Shown: positions 33,951 through 43,450, counted from the first letter of the stretch. The stretch is DNA of 64,000 bases from Meiothermus sp. (GCF_026004115.1 NZ_BPIM01000001.1:372001-436000); one strand, 5' to 3'. Program-made: numbers and translations. Notes: generated by a model not told the origin, from the letters alone.

Positions 33951-36362
33951 CTAGCCGGTTCTACCCTCGCGGCACATATCTTTGACCCCACAGCTACGGC
34001 AACGAAAGCCGGGGTTGGGTGTTATCTCCCCGGCTTGGTGGCTTTTGTGCACTACTTGAACCTTCTGCAAAAGTTCCTCGAGCTTTTTCCAACCCGCTTC
34101 GACCGGCTTGTCGTAAACCCGCACCGGCTCCCCCAGCACCGGCCAGGCCCAGATGTGCACCCGGCGAATGCGCCCCTTGAAGGCCGAAAGCAGGTAGCCG
34201 GCAGCCCAGCGCTCACTCCAGCGGTCACGTACCTGCTCCTCGGCCTCCTTGGGAGGGGTTTCAGGAGCTACAAAGCGGTAGATGTGGGCCTCGCTGCCCT
34301 TGCGCAGCACTCCGTCCAGGTAGGCTTCCAGCCCCTGGCCCTGTAGCCTGAAGCCCAGGCTCAGCTCCCCCAGAAGACTGTAGTGATGGCGCATCCAGCC
34401 TTCGGCCTGGGGAAACTGCTGGGATAGGGCCTGAAGCCGTGCCGGTACAAGTTTATCGGCCTTGCGCAGCTCGCGCACCCAGGTCTGCCACCACGGGGGT
34501 GCCTCCGGCTTTGGGATTAGCTGCTGGGCCCAGAACTGAAAGCTGCATTCGCTATAGCGACGCAGGTCTTCTACCCGGGGTGGCCCCAGGTTCACCAAGC
34601 CCAGGGGGGCCTGGTAGCCCTCGGAAGGGGCCGACTCCAGCAGGCTGGCCAGGGGCAGCCTGGGCAGATAGGGCGGCGGGTGCCTGCCCACCAGGGCCGG
34701 CTCGGGCTCGAGGGGCCCCTCCTGGCTGGCCTCGGGGTAAGTGATGATTACCTCGTCGGCGCGGGCTCGGAGTTCCTGCAAAAGCAAGCGATCCCGCCCC
34801 AAAAAACGCTTGGGCAAGAGGCCGCCAGCTTGCCGGAGGGCTTCCTCCAAACCCATGCGCCATTCCTCGGGCACGAAGTAGTCTTCTTGTTCGCCGGTAC
34901 TGTAAGCCCCCTCCACCGCGTAGCTCAGGTAAAGCTTCTTCCAGCGCTGCCCTGAGGCCAGGGTAGGCGTAAGCAGGGCCACCCCCCCTGGCGGACGGTG
35001 CGGCTCGTAGGTCTCGGCCAGCAAGGCCGCCCACCAGTGACGAAAATCGGGGCCGGTGGCGATGCGGTGAGCCTCCAGGGCCCGCTCCATCAGGGTGGCC
35101 CGGCGCGGGCTGTGGCGCACCTCCGGCAGGGAGTCGAGCAGTTCTTCGGCCCAGGCCAGCGAGGACTGCTGGGAGATGGCACCGCGGTTGTCGAAAGCCG
35201 ACCCATCCTCGCCAGGGGACTTGAGGCGCGAAAGCCAGGCCATCCACAGGTCGTAAAGCCCCAGTTCTGCCGCCAGCCGGGCAATGGCGGCATTGCCCAC
35301 CAGGCTGCGCTCGAGGGCCGCCCGGCCCAGGGGGGCCAGGTCGGGCACGGACAGCAGGCGAGAAGGGGTGGGGTAGTCGGGCAGCTCCAAAAGCTCGAGC
35401 AAGAGCCGCCCCTCGGGGGTGTCGGCGGCGCTGCGGGGGCGGTAATCCACCAGGGGCAGGCCGTACTCGTCGGCCAAAGTGAGCAGGGCCGGAATCCGGG
35501 ACTCCGGCGCCACCACGGCCACCTCGAGGGCCTTATAACCCAAAGCCAGGTCGCGCTTGAGGGCCCGCATCACCCAGCGGGCCTCGCTCACCGGGTTCTG
35601 GGCGCGGTAGATTTGCGTCTGGGTAGGGCGGGGGTGCAGCGCCGCATCGGGCGAAAGGCCGGGCGGGGCCTCCGGCAGCCCAACCCAGACCGGCACGTGC
35701 ACCGAAAGCGCCTGCAACAGTCGAAGTTCCAGTACACCCAGTTCGCGGAAGCCGTCCACCACCACCAGGTCGGGCTCGAGGCCGATGGGCGCGGGCTTGC
35801 TGCGCGAAGAGGCGGACTCCACAAACTGCACAGGCCTCGTCTGACGCTCGAGCTGCACCGGTCCTTGCTCCAGCAAGGCCAGCGCCCCGGCGCGAAAGTC
35901 GTCATAGTCCCAGCGACCCCAGACGGTTTTGAGTTCCTCGTAGCGGGCGTAGACCTTTTGCAAGCGCCGGGCCTCGGGGCCCAGCGGGGGTATCTGCTGG
36001 GGCGCCACCCCGTTGCGCTTGGCCTCGGCAATGACGCGGGTAAACAAGCGGGCCTCGCCCGGGCTGGGCAGGGGGCCTTCGCCAGATATCAGCGCCTCCC
36101 CCACCAGCGCCACCCGGCTTGGCCCGGTCAGAATGGGTTTTAGGCCAAAGCTGGCAGCCAGCAGCCGATAGTAAAGCTGCTGCGAGGTGAGCACCTCGAG
36201 GCCCAGCACCGCGCCGTTCTCGGTTGCGCGGCGGTAAACGTAGGCTTTTTGCGCCGGCAAGCAGACCCACCAGACCCGCTTGCGCTGTTGCAGGTAGGTG
36301 TACGCGAGCTCGAGCAGGCGGGTGGTTTTGCCGGAGGCCGGAGGGCCGACAATCAGATGCAC
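33951..36362 (-). CDS. addB: AddB-like subunit with a degenerate nuclease site
   Basis: This is the partner of AddA: an inactivated helicase-like chain that scans for recognition sequences, plus a C-terminal iron-sulfur nuclease domain. In 803 residues, Walker A GPPASGKTT is near 6-14. Four cysteines fit the AddB cluster: C606, C788, C791, C797. The nuclease core looks damaged: D683 (YLDG) remains, but the usual DYK is replaced by YRF at 695-697. Resection may thus use only the AddA nuclease. TATAGT lies 6 nt before the GTG start, a leaderless pattern. addA is 1.35 kb further along the same strand, separated by the divergent aminotransferase and the broken toxin module. Confidence 0.8.
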   Translation of the reverse strand: MHLIVGPPASGKTTRLLELAYTYLQQRKRVWWVCLPAQKAYVYRRATENGAVLGLEVLTSQQLYYRLLAASFGLKPILTGPSRVALVGEALISGEGPLPSPGEARLFTRVIAEAKRNGVAPQQIPPLGPEARRLQKVYARYEELKTVWGRWDYDDFRAGALALLEQGPVQLERQTRPVQFVESASSRSKPAPIGLEPDLVVVDGFRELGVLELRLLQALSVHVPVWVGLPEAPPGLSPDAALHPRPTQTQIYRAQNPVSEARWVMRALKRDLALGYKALEVAVVAPESRIPALLTLADEYGLPLVDYRPRSAADTPEGRLLLELLELPDYPTPSRLLSVPDLAPLGRAALERSLVGNAAIARLAAELGLYDLWMAWLSRLKSPGEDGSAFDNRGAISQQSSLAWAEELLDSLPEVRHSPRRATLMERALEAHRIATGPDFRHWWAALLAETYEPHRPPGGVALLTPTLASGQRWKKLYLSYAVEGAYSTGEQEDYFVPEEWRMGLEEALRQAGGLLPKRFLGRDRLLLQELRARADEVIITYPEASQEGPLEPEPALVGRHPPPYLPRLPLASLLESAPSEGYQAPLGLVNLGPPRVEDLRRYSECSFQFWAQQLIPKPEAPPWWQTWVRELRKADKLVPARLQALSQQFPQAEGWMRHHYSLLGELSLGFRLQGQGLEAYLDGVLRKGSEAHIYRFVAPETPPKEAEEQVRDRWSERWAAGYLLSAFKGRIRRVHIWAWPVLGEPVRVYDKPVEAGWKKLEELLQKVQVVHKSHQAGEITPNPGFRCRSCGVKDMCREGRTG

Positions 36363-36399
36363 AGCTTCACTATATCGGCCCCCTCACAGGCCCGTGAAG

Positions 36400-36936
36400 C
36401 TACCGAATCGCGGGCTCTAGCACAGGAAACCGCACCGGCGAACGCTGGTAAGCCGCCAGCCAACGGGGGTCTGACAGGGGTTCTAAGTTCCGCCCCAACA
36501 CCAGCACCCCCACCACCCGGCCCTGGTGGGTTAGAAAGCAGCGGTAGCCCCTGGGCTCACTCACATACCAGTTGCCCAGATTGAGGGTCTGGGTCACCCC
36601 CTCAAAGCGTCGGGCAAGCTGGTTGCGCAATCGCAGGGCATCCTGCACGGGGCGATCAACCACCACCACCGCGATGTCCTCGAGGCCCAGCGGCACCGGG
36701 GTCAGGTCTATGTTTACCGTGAGGCGCGACACCGGCACGCCGTCTGCCGCCAGCACCACCCGCAGCAAGAAGCGCTGGGGCGCCGCCCGCTCGGCATAGG
36801 CAAACTGGGGGCGCAGGTTCTGGAAAAGGGTCATGCAGCGTTCCATCACCAGTGGATCGCTCGGTTGAGCCCAGCCCAGTGCCCCAAGGCTCCAGACCCA
36901 CAGGGCTATGGTCGGCGGAATGGCCCTGCGCCACAC
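36400..36936 (-). CDS. Exported protein of the copper monooxygenase operon, function unknown
   Basis: This 178-residue protein has a signal peptide (hydrophobic about 6-22, cleavage near GWA-Q). I chose the GTG at 36936 because GGGGAGAAG lies just upstream; an open frame continues further up into the monooxygenase gene but lacks a good start. The mature part is a strand-helix-strand pattern with VVVVDRPVQDALRLRNQLAR and a GNWYVSEPRGYRCF segment with two cysteines overall (MERCM and YRCF). No known domain is recognised. It begins 11 nt after the monooxygenase stop, so it is co-transcribed. Confidence 0.6.
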   Translation of the reverse strand: MWRRAIPPTIALWVWSLGALGWAQPSDPLVMERCMTLFQNLRPQFAYAERAAPQRFLLRVVLAADGVPVSRLTVNIDLTPVPLGLEDIAVVVVDRPVQDALRLRNQLARRFEGVTQTLNLGNWYVSEPRGYRCFLTHQGRVVGVLVLGRNLEPLSDPRWLAAYQRSPVRFPVLEPAIR

Positions 36937-36946
36937 GGCTTCTCCC

Positions 36947-38323
36947 CTACTCCCGCACCCCGAAGAGCGAGCCCAGGCACATCTCGTCGGTAGTCCCCTC
37001 ACCCCAGGTCATATAGCGGGGCGGCAAGATCTCCCCACCCGGGCCAGGGATGGCCGACTTATTGTCGTGGACGCAGGTAACCCGCACCCGGTCGCCCTGG
37101 CGCAGCCGGAGGGGGGTCTGGTACCAGTACTCGCCCTGCCACTGGAAGTTCCACTGGGGAATGTAAAAGAGCGTCCGGGCCCCCGCCGTGCCGGGGTTGA
37201 CCTCCACCTTGAACTCCACCCCCCGCAGGTGCATGTGGGCGGTCACGCCGTAGACCTCCATGGCGCTTTGGGTTGTCCAGTCGCAGGAGGTGGCCTGACG
37301 GCTGCCATCGCCCACGTTGCGCTGGGCGTAGCCCTCGATGGAGGTGTTGCACAGCAGGTGAATCCAGTCGGCAATAAAGCCCAGCTCGGTTCTGGCTCGA
37401 GCGTACTCGCGGGTGCACTGTTCCCCGGTCAGGCCAGGCGGGCATTTGATTTCCACCGGGGCGGCCAGGGTCATGCCCACCAGGCGCTTGAGCTGCACCC
37501 CTTGGGGGGCCAGGTACAAAGCCATCTGGGTGGCGTCGGGGTTGGCGCCCGAGGCGGTGTTGTAGTGCACCTGCATCACCACCCGGCTGCCGGCCCGCAG
37601 GAGCCGTCCCGTGCCCTCCGGCAGCAGGGTGGCTCCTCCACCAGGCACCCAGAAGCCCAGTATGCCGCCGATGCTGCGGGGGTCGCTGCTCAGGCCCGGC
37701 CCGCCAAAACACTTCCAGCCGGGGCCGGGCTCGGTGCGGTCTTTGGCCAGGGCGGCCTCCACCATATCGGGGCCGATCAGGAACAAGATCACGTGATGCA
37801 CGCTGCGCTTGTCACCCGGAATAATCTTGTAGCCGGTCATGTAGGTGTCGCGGTCGAACGTTGCAGGCATCAGGAAGCAGCGATAATCGTCCTGCAAGGC
37901 ATCGTCGGGGGTGTAGGGGGGGTTCAGTGTGGCCACCAGGTCAGGCTGTGGAGCGGGCACGGCTGCTTTAGCAGCTACCGGCCTGGGGTCACCCAACGGC
38001 GCACCTGCCTGGGCCCAGGCAATCAGGGCAGCCTTGGCGCTGGCGGAAAGCTTACGCTCGTCCTTCAGGGGGGGTGTGCCCGCGCCGGGGGGCCAGGGCG
38101 GCATCCGGCCCTGCTTCACCGAGTCGGCAATGGCCGCAGCCATGTTGCGGGCCCAGCGGGCATCGTCGAGGGGAAAGGGCGCAATACCCCCTTCGGCATG
38201 ACAACCCGCGCAGTTGGCTTGCAGAATCTCGGCCACTTCCCCGTAGTAGGTAGGGGGTTGGGCGGGCCCGGCTGCAATGGAACCCAGGGCCAAAAAAATC
38301 AGCAGCGGCAAACGTTTCGGCAT
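36947..38323 (-). CDS. Cytochrome c fused to a PHM/DBH-type copper monooxygenase
   Basis: This 458-residue exported protein has a signal peptide at about 1-21. Residues 25-110 form a c-type haem domain with C38-A-G-C41-H42 and a probable Met ligand (M74 in GRMPPWPP). Residues 125-458 match the copper type II monooxygenases (peptidylglycine monooxygenase, dopamine beta-hydroxylase). CuH-type ligands H176, H177 and H253 are present, together with CuM-type ligands H363 and H365 (AHMHLRG) and M448 (DEMC). All six copper ligands are thus in order. The haem could deliver electrons in place of ascorbate (inference). The Sco gene lies 2 nt upstream in the operon. The substrate is unknown. Confidence 0.8.
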   Translation of the reverse strand: MPKRLPLLIFLALGSIAAGPAQPPTYYGEVAEILQANCAGCHAEGGIAPFPLDDARWARNMAAAIADSVKQGRMPPWPPGAGTPPLKDERKLSASAKAALIAWAQAGAPLGDPRPVAAKAAVPAPQPDLVATLNPPYTPDDALQDDYRCFLMPATFDRDTYMTGYKIIPGDKRSVHHVILFLIGPDMVEAALAKDRTEPGPGWKCFGGPGLSSDPRSIGGILGFWVPGGGATLLPEGTGRLLRAGSRVVMQVHYNTASGANPDATQMALYLAPQGVQLKRLVGMTLAAPVEIKCPPGLTGEQCTREYARARTELGFIADWIHLLCNTSIEGYAQRNVGDGSRQATSCDWTTQSAMEVYGVTAHMHLRGVEFKVEVNPGTAGARTLFYIPQWNFQWQGEYWYQTPLRLRQGDRVRVTCVHDNKSAIPGPGGEILPPRYMTWGEGTTDEMCLGSLFGVRE

Positions 38324-38325
38324 AT

Positions 38326-38907
38326 TTACCTCAGCAGTTGGGCGATTTCTTCCTTCAGCTTAGCGGTGGAAAGGCGGCTGACCCCATAGAGCATCCGTAC
38401 CAACCGCCCCTGGGCGTCCAGCAGGGCCATGGCGTCGGTATGAAAAATCAGCCGCCCACCGGGGGCCAGGTTGTACTCGACGCTGGCGGCCTCGGCAATG
38501 GGGCGGATGGCTTCGGGCCTGCCGGTCAGGCCCTGTACCGGCGCAAAACCCCGCAGATATTTTTGCAGCGTTTGGGGGGTGTCGCGCTCGTCCACGCTCA
38601 GGAGCAGTAACCGCAGGTGGGGTGGGGCGCCCAGGGCCTCGTAGGCGGGTAGCAGGCGGCCCAGCGTGAGGGGGCAGGCGTCGGGGCACTGGGTGTAGCC
38701 AAAGAGCACCACCGCCGGGCCCTTAGGCGGAAACACAAACGCCTTGTTCTCGTGCGAACGCAGTTCCACGCTGGGGAGCGCTCTGGGCGGCTTGAAGTCG
38801 GCCACCCCCGGCCCGGAGGCAGGCAGATAATGCCCCCCGTGCGCCCAGACCAGGCTAAAAAGCCCCAAAAGAAAGATGCTGCGTAGAGGCGGTTTCACCT
38901 TCACCAT
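38326..38907 (-). CDS. Sco/SenC-family copper chaperone
   Basis: This 193-residue thioredoxin-fold protein has an N-terminal signal/anchor (about 8-22). The copper-binding CxxxC is C74-P-D-A-C78 (FGYTQCPDACP), with the third ligand H156 in RLIFHTDAMALLD. Sco proteins deliver copper to, or reduce, the CuA site of cytochrome oxidase. Here the gene is the first of an operon with a copper monooxygenase, so the chaperone may serve that enzyme. An ATG one codon upstream (38910) is an equally good start. The 180 bp ahead, to the helicase gene, holds nothing recognised. Confidence 0.88.
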   Translation of the reverse strand: MVKVKPPLRSIFLLGLFSLVWAHGGHYLPASGPGVADFKPPRALPSVELRSHENKAFVFPPKGPAVVLFGYTQCPDACPLTLGRLLPAYEALGAPPHLRLLLLSVDERDTPQTLQKYLRGFAPVQGLTGRPEAIRPIAEAASVEYNLAPGGRLIFHTDAMALLDAQGRLVRMLYGVSRLSTAKLKEEIAQLLR

Positions 38908-39089
38908 CATGACCGGAACCAACCCAAAAGAGAATCGGATAACGCAGGGTGTAATGCAGCGGAAGTCGGAGGACGCAGTTTTCAAGTCGGGCTGGCCCCT
39001 GCTTGTCTTCGGCCAAAACACGACTTCCCCGGGTTCCTGCCTCTTTAGGCTAGCACCGCTCACTGAAACCAGGCTGAAGCCAAAGATAC

Positions 39090-41480
39090 CTACCCCACCA
39101 CCTCGAGCCTTGCGTAGCGCAGGGCCAGCTTACGAACCCCATCGGCAAAAGCCACCGTAGCCACGCCGTCTTCCAGACTCACCACCAACCCGGTGCCAAA
39201 CTGGATGTGCTTGACCTTTTGGCCGGGTTTGAGGGCGGGGGGGCCGCTCTGGGCCGGGCGCTTGAGGAGGAAGCGCTCGAGGTCAGCAAACTCGCCTTCT
39301 GGCCCCTGGCCCGGCTCCACATCGAAGGCTTCCCAGAGGGTTTTGGCCTCGAGGCTAAGCCCCAGCGCCTCCAGCCAACCGGCCTGCTCGGCCCGGGCAA
39401 AAAGCCTCAGTACCTTGGCGGCAACCCCAGGCGCCTGCGGGGCGTTCCACCACTGGTACAAGTAGCGCTCGAGGCCCAGCTTGTGTGCTCCCTGGGCCAG
39501 GGCCAGGGTCTGGGCCGTAGAAAGTTCTTCGGCCCAGAGGGCCAGGGCCTCCCCCATCCGCTCCACGGCCCCCAGCACTTGCAGGTGCTCGGCTTCCTTC
39601 AGAAAAGGCGATAAGGGCAGGCTGGAAAGGGCGTACAGGTAGGTGTGCTGGGCGCTTCGGGTCAGGGCTACGTAGAAGAGGCGGCGTTCTTCCTCGAGGT
39701 TCTGCGAACCGCTATAGGGCAGGGTGCCCTCGTTGCAGTCGGGGATGAAGACCAGGGGCCACTCGAGGCCCTTGGCCCGGAAGATGGTCATCAGGCTCAC
39801 CCGCTCGCGGGTGTCCTGGGCCGGGTCGCCCAGGTGTTCCTGGGCCAACAGCTCGATGTGCCGTAGCAGGGCGCCCACGCTGCCCTTGTCGCGGACATAC
39901 TCCAAAAAAGCCCGCACCCCCTCGGCCTTGCCCGCCCCCACCTCGTAGAAACCCGAGGAACGCAACAGATGGCGGCAGTAGTCCAGACGGGCCTCGAGCG
40001 CCTCCAGCACCGCGTAGGCTGGGCTTCGCTCCAGCACCGCGCTCAGCCACGTAAACAGCTCGGCCAGCTCGTGCAGACGCCTACCAACCCGCTCCTCTGC
40101 ACCCGCCGCCTCGGCTTTGAGGGCCTCCACCAGCGAGGCCCCCGGCTCCACCCGTCGCCAGACGGCATCGGCCAGGGCACGGCTCAGGTAACGCTTGGGG
40201 GTGTTGTAGATTTGCAGCCACAAACGCTTATGTTCTTCTTCCAAGCCCCCTTGGGCCAGGCGCAGGTAGGCCAGAAGCCCCTGGATCTCCGGACGCTGAT
40301 AAAAGGGCGGGCTGCCCACCACCCGGTAGGGAATTTGCCGCTCGATCAGGGCCTGCTCGAGGTAAGGGGTCTGGGCATAAAGCCGCACCAGCACCACCAT
40401 CTCGGCTGGCCGGCGGCCCTCCGCGAGCAGACCGGCTATGTCGCTTACCAGGCTTTGCGCCTGGGCGGGCATGTGGGGCTCCATCCGCAGGTGCACCCGG
40501 CCCGCAAAACCCCTGGTCAGGCTCAGGCGCTTGGGCTCGCGCTGCTGGTTCTGCGCAATCACCCGCCCGGCCAGCGCCACCTGCGGCGCCGGGCAGCGGA
40601 AGCTGTCGCGGATCAGGTATTTTTTCGCCTGATAGCGCTGGGCAAACTCCAGGATGAAGCGGGGGCTGGCGCCCCGCCACTCGTAGATGGTCTGGTCGTC
40701 GTCGCCCACGGCCATGTAGTTGCGGTGCGGGGCGGTAATCAGGTCAAGCAGCTCCGACTGGGCCAGGTTCACATCCTGAAACTCGTCCACCAGCACCGCT
40801 TGAAAAGCCTTTTGTACGGTTTGCAGGATGCCCGGGTAGCGCACCAGCACCTCCCAGCCCTGCAGCAGCATGTCGTCGAAGGTAAGAAGCCCTTCGGCCC
40901 GCCGCACCTGCTCAAAGAGCCGGTACAGCTCCAGGTACCACTCGAGCTCCCGGGGCGCTTCGGCCTGCGAGGCAACCTGGAGGGCCGCCGGAGGCAGACT
41001 GGCCCCCTTCAGGTCGGCGTATTGCAGGTTGCCCTTGCAGGCCCCCACATAGCTCAGGAAGTCCTCGGGCTCGAGGTTCTCCAGCTCGGGTGCCCAGGAC
41101 AGTTTCAGGTCTCGAGCCCGCCGCAGGGTGCGCTGCAAGAGGGCCTGCTCCGAGCCCTCTTCCTTCAGCTCGGCCAGCTTCAAAAGCCCCTCCGAAGCGG
41201 CCTTGCGCACAATGCGGTAGCCCAGGGCGTGCAGGGTGGAGACCTGCACCCCGTGGGTGTGGGGCCAGCGCGTGAGCGCGCGCCTGAGGTCGTCCACTGC
41301 CATGCGGCTAAAGGAAGTAGCCAGAATCCTGCGCGGCTCAAAAACCCGCTCGCGCACCAGGCGCTCCAAGCGGTGCACCAGCGCGGTGGTCTTGCCCGCC
41401 CCCGCCACCGCAAACACCAGCGCAGGCCCCTCGTTGTGGGCCACGATGGCTTGCTGTTCGTCGGTCAGGCGCAAGGACAC
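39090..41480 (-). CDS. UvrD/PcrA-like DNA helicase
   Basis: This superfamily 1A helicase has 796 residues. Walker A is AVAGAGKTTAL (24-34), motif II is DEFQDVN near 240 (commonly DEYQDTN), motif III is AVGDDDQTIYEWRGA near 265, and motif VI is FYVALTRSAQHTYLY near 615. The C-terminal about 45 residues form the PcrA-type Tudor-like domain (VKHIQFGTGLVV). It could act in excision repair, replication-fork clearance or as a paralogue with its own job; a separate canonical UvrD cannot be excluded. The start is GTG with TAGACT 9 nt upstream. Confidence 0.85.
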   Translation of the reverse strand: MSLRLTDEQQAIVAHNEGPALVFAVAGAGKTTALVHRLERLVRERVFEPRRILATSFSRMAVDDLRRALTRWPHTHGVQVSTLHALGYRIVRKAASEGLLKLAELKEEGSEQALLQRTLRRARDLKLSWAPELENLEPEDFLSYVGACKGNLQYADLKGASLPPAALQVASQAEAPRELEWYLELYRLFEQVRRAEGLLTFDDMLLQGWEVLVRYPGILQTVQKAFQAVLVDEFQDVNLAQSELLDLITAPHRNYMAVGDDDQTIYEWRGASPRFILEFAQRYQAKKYLIRDSFRCPAPQVALAGRVIAQNQQREPKRLSLTRGFAGRVHLRMEPHMPAQAQSLVSDIAGLLAEGRRPAEMVVLVRLYAQTPYLEQALIERQIPYRVVGSPPFYQRPEIQGLLAYLRLAQGGLEEEHKRLWLQIYNTPKRYLSRALADAVWRRVEPGASLVEALKAEAAGAEERVGRRLHELAELFTWLSAVLERSPAYAVLEALEARLDYCRHLLRSSGFYEVGAGKAEGVRAFLEYVRDKGSVGALLRHIELLAQEHLGDPAQDTRERVSLMTIFRAKGLEWPLVFIPDCNEGTLPYSGSQNLEEERRLFYVALTRSAQHTYLYALSSLPLSPFLKEAEHLQVLGAVERMGEALALWAEELSTAQTLALAQGAHKLGLERYLYQWWNAPQAPGVAAKVLRLFARAEQAGWLEALGLSLEAKTLWEAFDVEPGQGPEGEFADLERFLLKRPAQSGPPALKPGQKVKHIQFGTGLVVSLEDGVATVAFADGVRKLALRYARLEVVG

Positions 41481-41513
41481 AGTCGGAATAGTCTACTCAA
41501 CACCACGTTATTC

Positions 41514-41534
41514 CTTATGCTAATGGCTTATAGT
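41514..41534. repeat. Heptamer tract G (short)
   Basis: Three units, CTTATGC TAATGGC TTATAGT, lie in the 83-bp gap between the kinase stop and the helicase start. The period is clear but short, so this is a weaker member. Confidence 0.45.
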
Positions 41535-41563
41535 TGTGAGGCAAAACGCGACGGAAAAGAGCT

Positions 41564-43408
41564 TCACGCAAACCGGTATAGCTTCCCACCCAGCGTGGCC
41601 ACAAAAAGGGCCCCCCGGTAGGGCAGGGGCGGCACCTGGATGGGGCCCAGGCCGGTGGCCTCGAAAAGCAGACGCCCGCTCTGGGTGTCTACGCCCAGCA
41701 GCCGGCCTTCCTCGGTGCCCAGGTAGAGCACCCCGTGGGCAATGGAGAGCCCCGCCGTCACCTGGCCGACCTCGAGCTTCCACACCTCGTCGCCGGTTTT
41801 TTGGTTCAGGGCGTACAGTGTGCCGGCCCAACTCGCAGCGTACAGATGCCGGTCGTCCAGGGCCGGTGCGCCCCAAAGCTCGCCCTCGAGGTCGAAGCTC
41901 CACTGCACCTCGCGGGTCAGAGGATCGAAGGCGTGGATTTCTCCGGCCCAGGTGGGAATGAACAAGAGCCCCCCCCGGGCCGGCAAGGCCGTGTGCACCG
42001 CCCCTGTCTCCACCTTGTAGCGCAGGTGGCCGCTCAGGGGGTCGAGGGCATACAGCCAGCCGCCCTCGCTGGCCACAAACAACAAACCCCGGTAGAGCGT
42101 GGGCGAGGCCGAAAGCTCGCTCCCGGCCTGGAAACCCCAGCGCAGGGTGCCGCTGGCCTCGAGGGCATACAAAAAGCCATCGCGCCCAGCCAGGTAGATG
42201 AGGTCGGCTACCAGGGGTGCGGCGGTAATCTCGGCACGGGTAGGAAAACTCAGGATGGGCCGGCCGGAGAGCGACATCCCGGTCAGGCGGCCATCCCAGG
42301 CCGCCACATACACCCGCTCCTCGGTCACCACCGGCGGGGCCGAGACCTCGTCGCCTAGGCGCTGGCGGTAGACCGAGCCATCGGTCAGGTCGATGCGGGC
42401 GATGCCCTGCCCCGCCCCCACCCAGAGGCTGCCCTCGCGGGCTACGAGCTCTCCCGGCCAGGCCACCTCGCCCGAAAGGTCGTAGGTGCCGCGGAGCTCG
42501 AGTTTTTCAGGCCGGGCCGGGCCGGTGGGGTAGTGCCCGCTGCGGCTGGCCCCCGCCCGGGGCGTGGCCGAGAGGCTCTCGCGGTAGCGGCGCAGAGTTT
42601 CTTCCAGCACCGCGTGGGCCGTGGCCGCATTGGCCGGGCGTTCGCCGGGGGTTTTTTGTAAGAGCGCCTGAATCAGGCTAGCTACCTCGTCCGGAATGGC
42701 CGGGTTCAGGCTCTGGGGCGGCCGGGGAGGCTCGTAGACGTGCTGGTAGAGCACCGACTGGTCGTTCTCTCCCTCGAACAGGGGCTGGCCGGTAAAGGTG
42801 CGGTAGAGCACCGCGCCAAAGCTGTACAGGTCGGCCTGGGGAGTAAGGGAGAGGCCCTTGGCCTGTTCGGGGGCCATATACTCAGGGGTGCCCACGGTAA
42901 TGCCGGTGCGGGTAAAGTGACGGCTTTCCTGCATCAGGTAGGCCAGGCCAAAGTCCATGACCTTAGGCTGGCCTTCGGGCGTAACCAGGATGTTGCGCGG
43001 GGTCAGATCGCGGTGGATCACGCCCCGGTGGTGGAGGTGCCCCAGGGCTTCCAGCACCCGCGCCGAGGCCGTGAGCAGGCGCAGGCCCTCCAGGCCATCT
43101 TCGAAGGGGCCCAGGCGGTCGTAGCTACCGCCCTCGACCAGCTCCATCACGAAGTAGGTGCGCCCCTCTTCCTCACCTAGATCGAATATCTGCACCACGC
43201 CCGGGTGGGAGAGCTTGGACAAAGCCTTGACCTCGCGGAAAAAGCGGTTGCGCTCGCTGGGGTGCAGGTAGGCGTGCAGAATCTTGACAGCTACCGGGCG
43301 ATCCATACGCTCATCGGTAGCCCGCCAGACCTCGGCCATGCCCCCCTCGCCCAGGGGGGCCACAAGCCTGTAGCGTCCGGCCAGTTTCACCTTATCCATG
43401 GTACTCAT
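41564..43408 (-). CDS. Ser/Thr protein kinase with PQQ-type beta-propeller
   Basis: The 614-residue protein pairs an N-terminal Hanks-type kinase domain (about 10-275) with a C-terminal propeller (about 315-614). Kinase motifs are the glycine loop GEGGMAEVW, K42 (VAVK), HRDLTPRN with D134, DFG with D152, and GTPEYMAPEQ. The usual HRDLKP lysine is threonine. The propeller has repeated W/Y-LYALD, GLLFVASEGG and GELWGAPAL blades, like BamB/PQQ repeat proteins. There is no transmembrane helix between the domains and no signal peptide, so the sensor would be cytoplasmic, unlike many kinase-propeller proteins. A second start (ATG at 43399) is possible. Confidence 0.9.
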   Translation of the reverse strand: MSTMDKVKLAGRYRLVAPLGEGGMAEVWRATDERMDRPVAVKILHAYLHPSERNRFFREVKALSKLSHPGVVQIFDLGEEEGRTYFVMELVEGGSYDRLGPFEDGLEGLRLLTASARVLEALGHLHHRGVIHRDLTPRNILVTPEGQPKVMDFGLAYLMQESRHFTRTGITVGTPEYMAPEQAKGLSLTPQADLYSFGAVLYRTFTGQPLFEGENDQSVLYQHVYEPPRPPQSLNPAIPDEVASLIQALLQKTPGERPANAATAHAVLEETLRRYRESLSATPRAGASRSGHYPTGPARPEKLELRGTYDLSGEVAWPGELVAREGSLWVGAGQGIARIDLTDGSVYRQRLGDEVSAPPVVTEERVYVAAWDGRLTGMSLSGRPILSFPTRAEITAAPLVADLIYLAGRDGFLYALEASGTLRWGFQAGSELSASPTLYRGLLFVASEGGWLYALDPLSGHLRYKVETGAVHTALPARGGLLFIPTWAGEIHAFDPLTREVQWSFDLEGELWGAPALDDRHLYAASWAGTLYALNQKTGDEVWKLEVGQVTAGLSIAHGVLYLGTEEGRLLGVDTQSGRLLFEATGLGPIQVPPLPYRGALFVATLGGKLYRFA

Positions 43409-43450
43409 GGGCTATGCAACCATTATGGAGCCAGCAAGCTCTAGCCGGCG

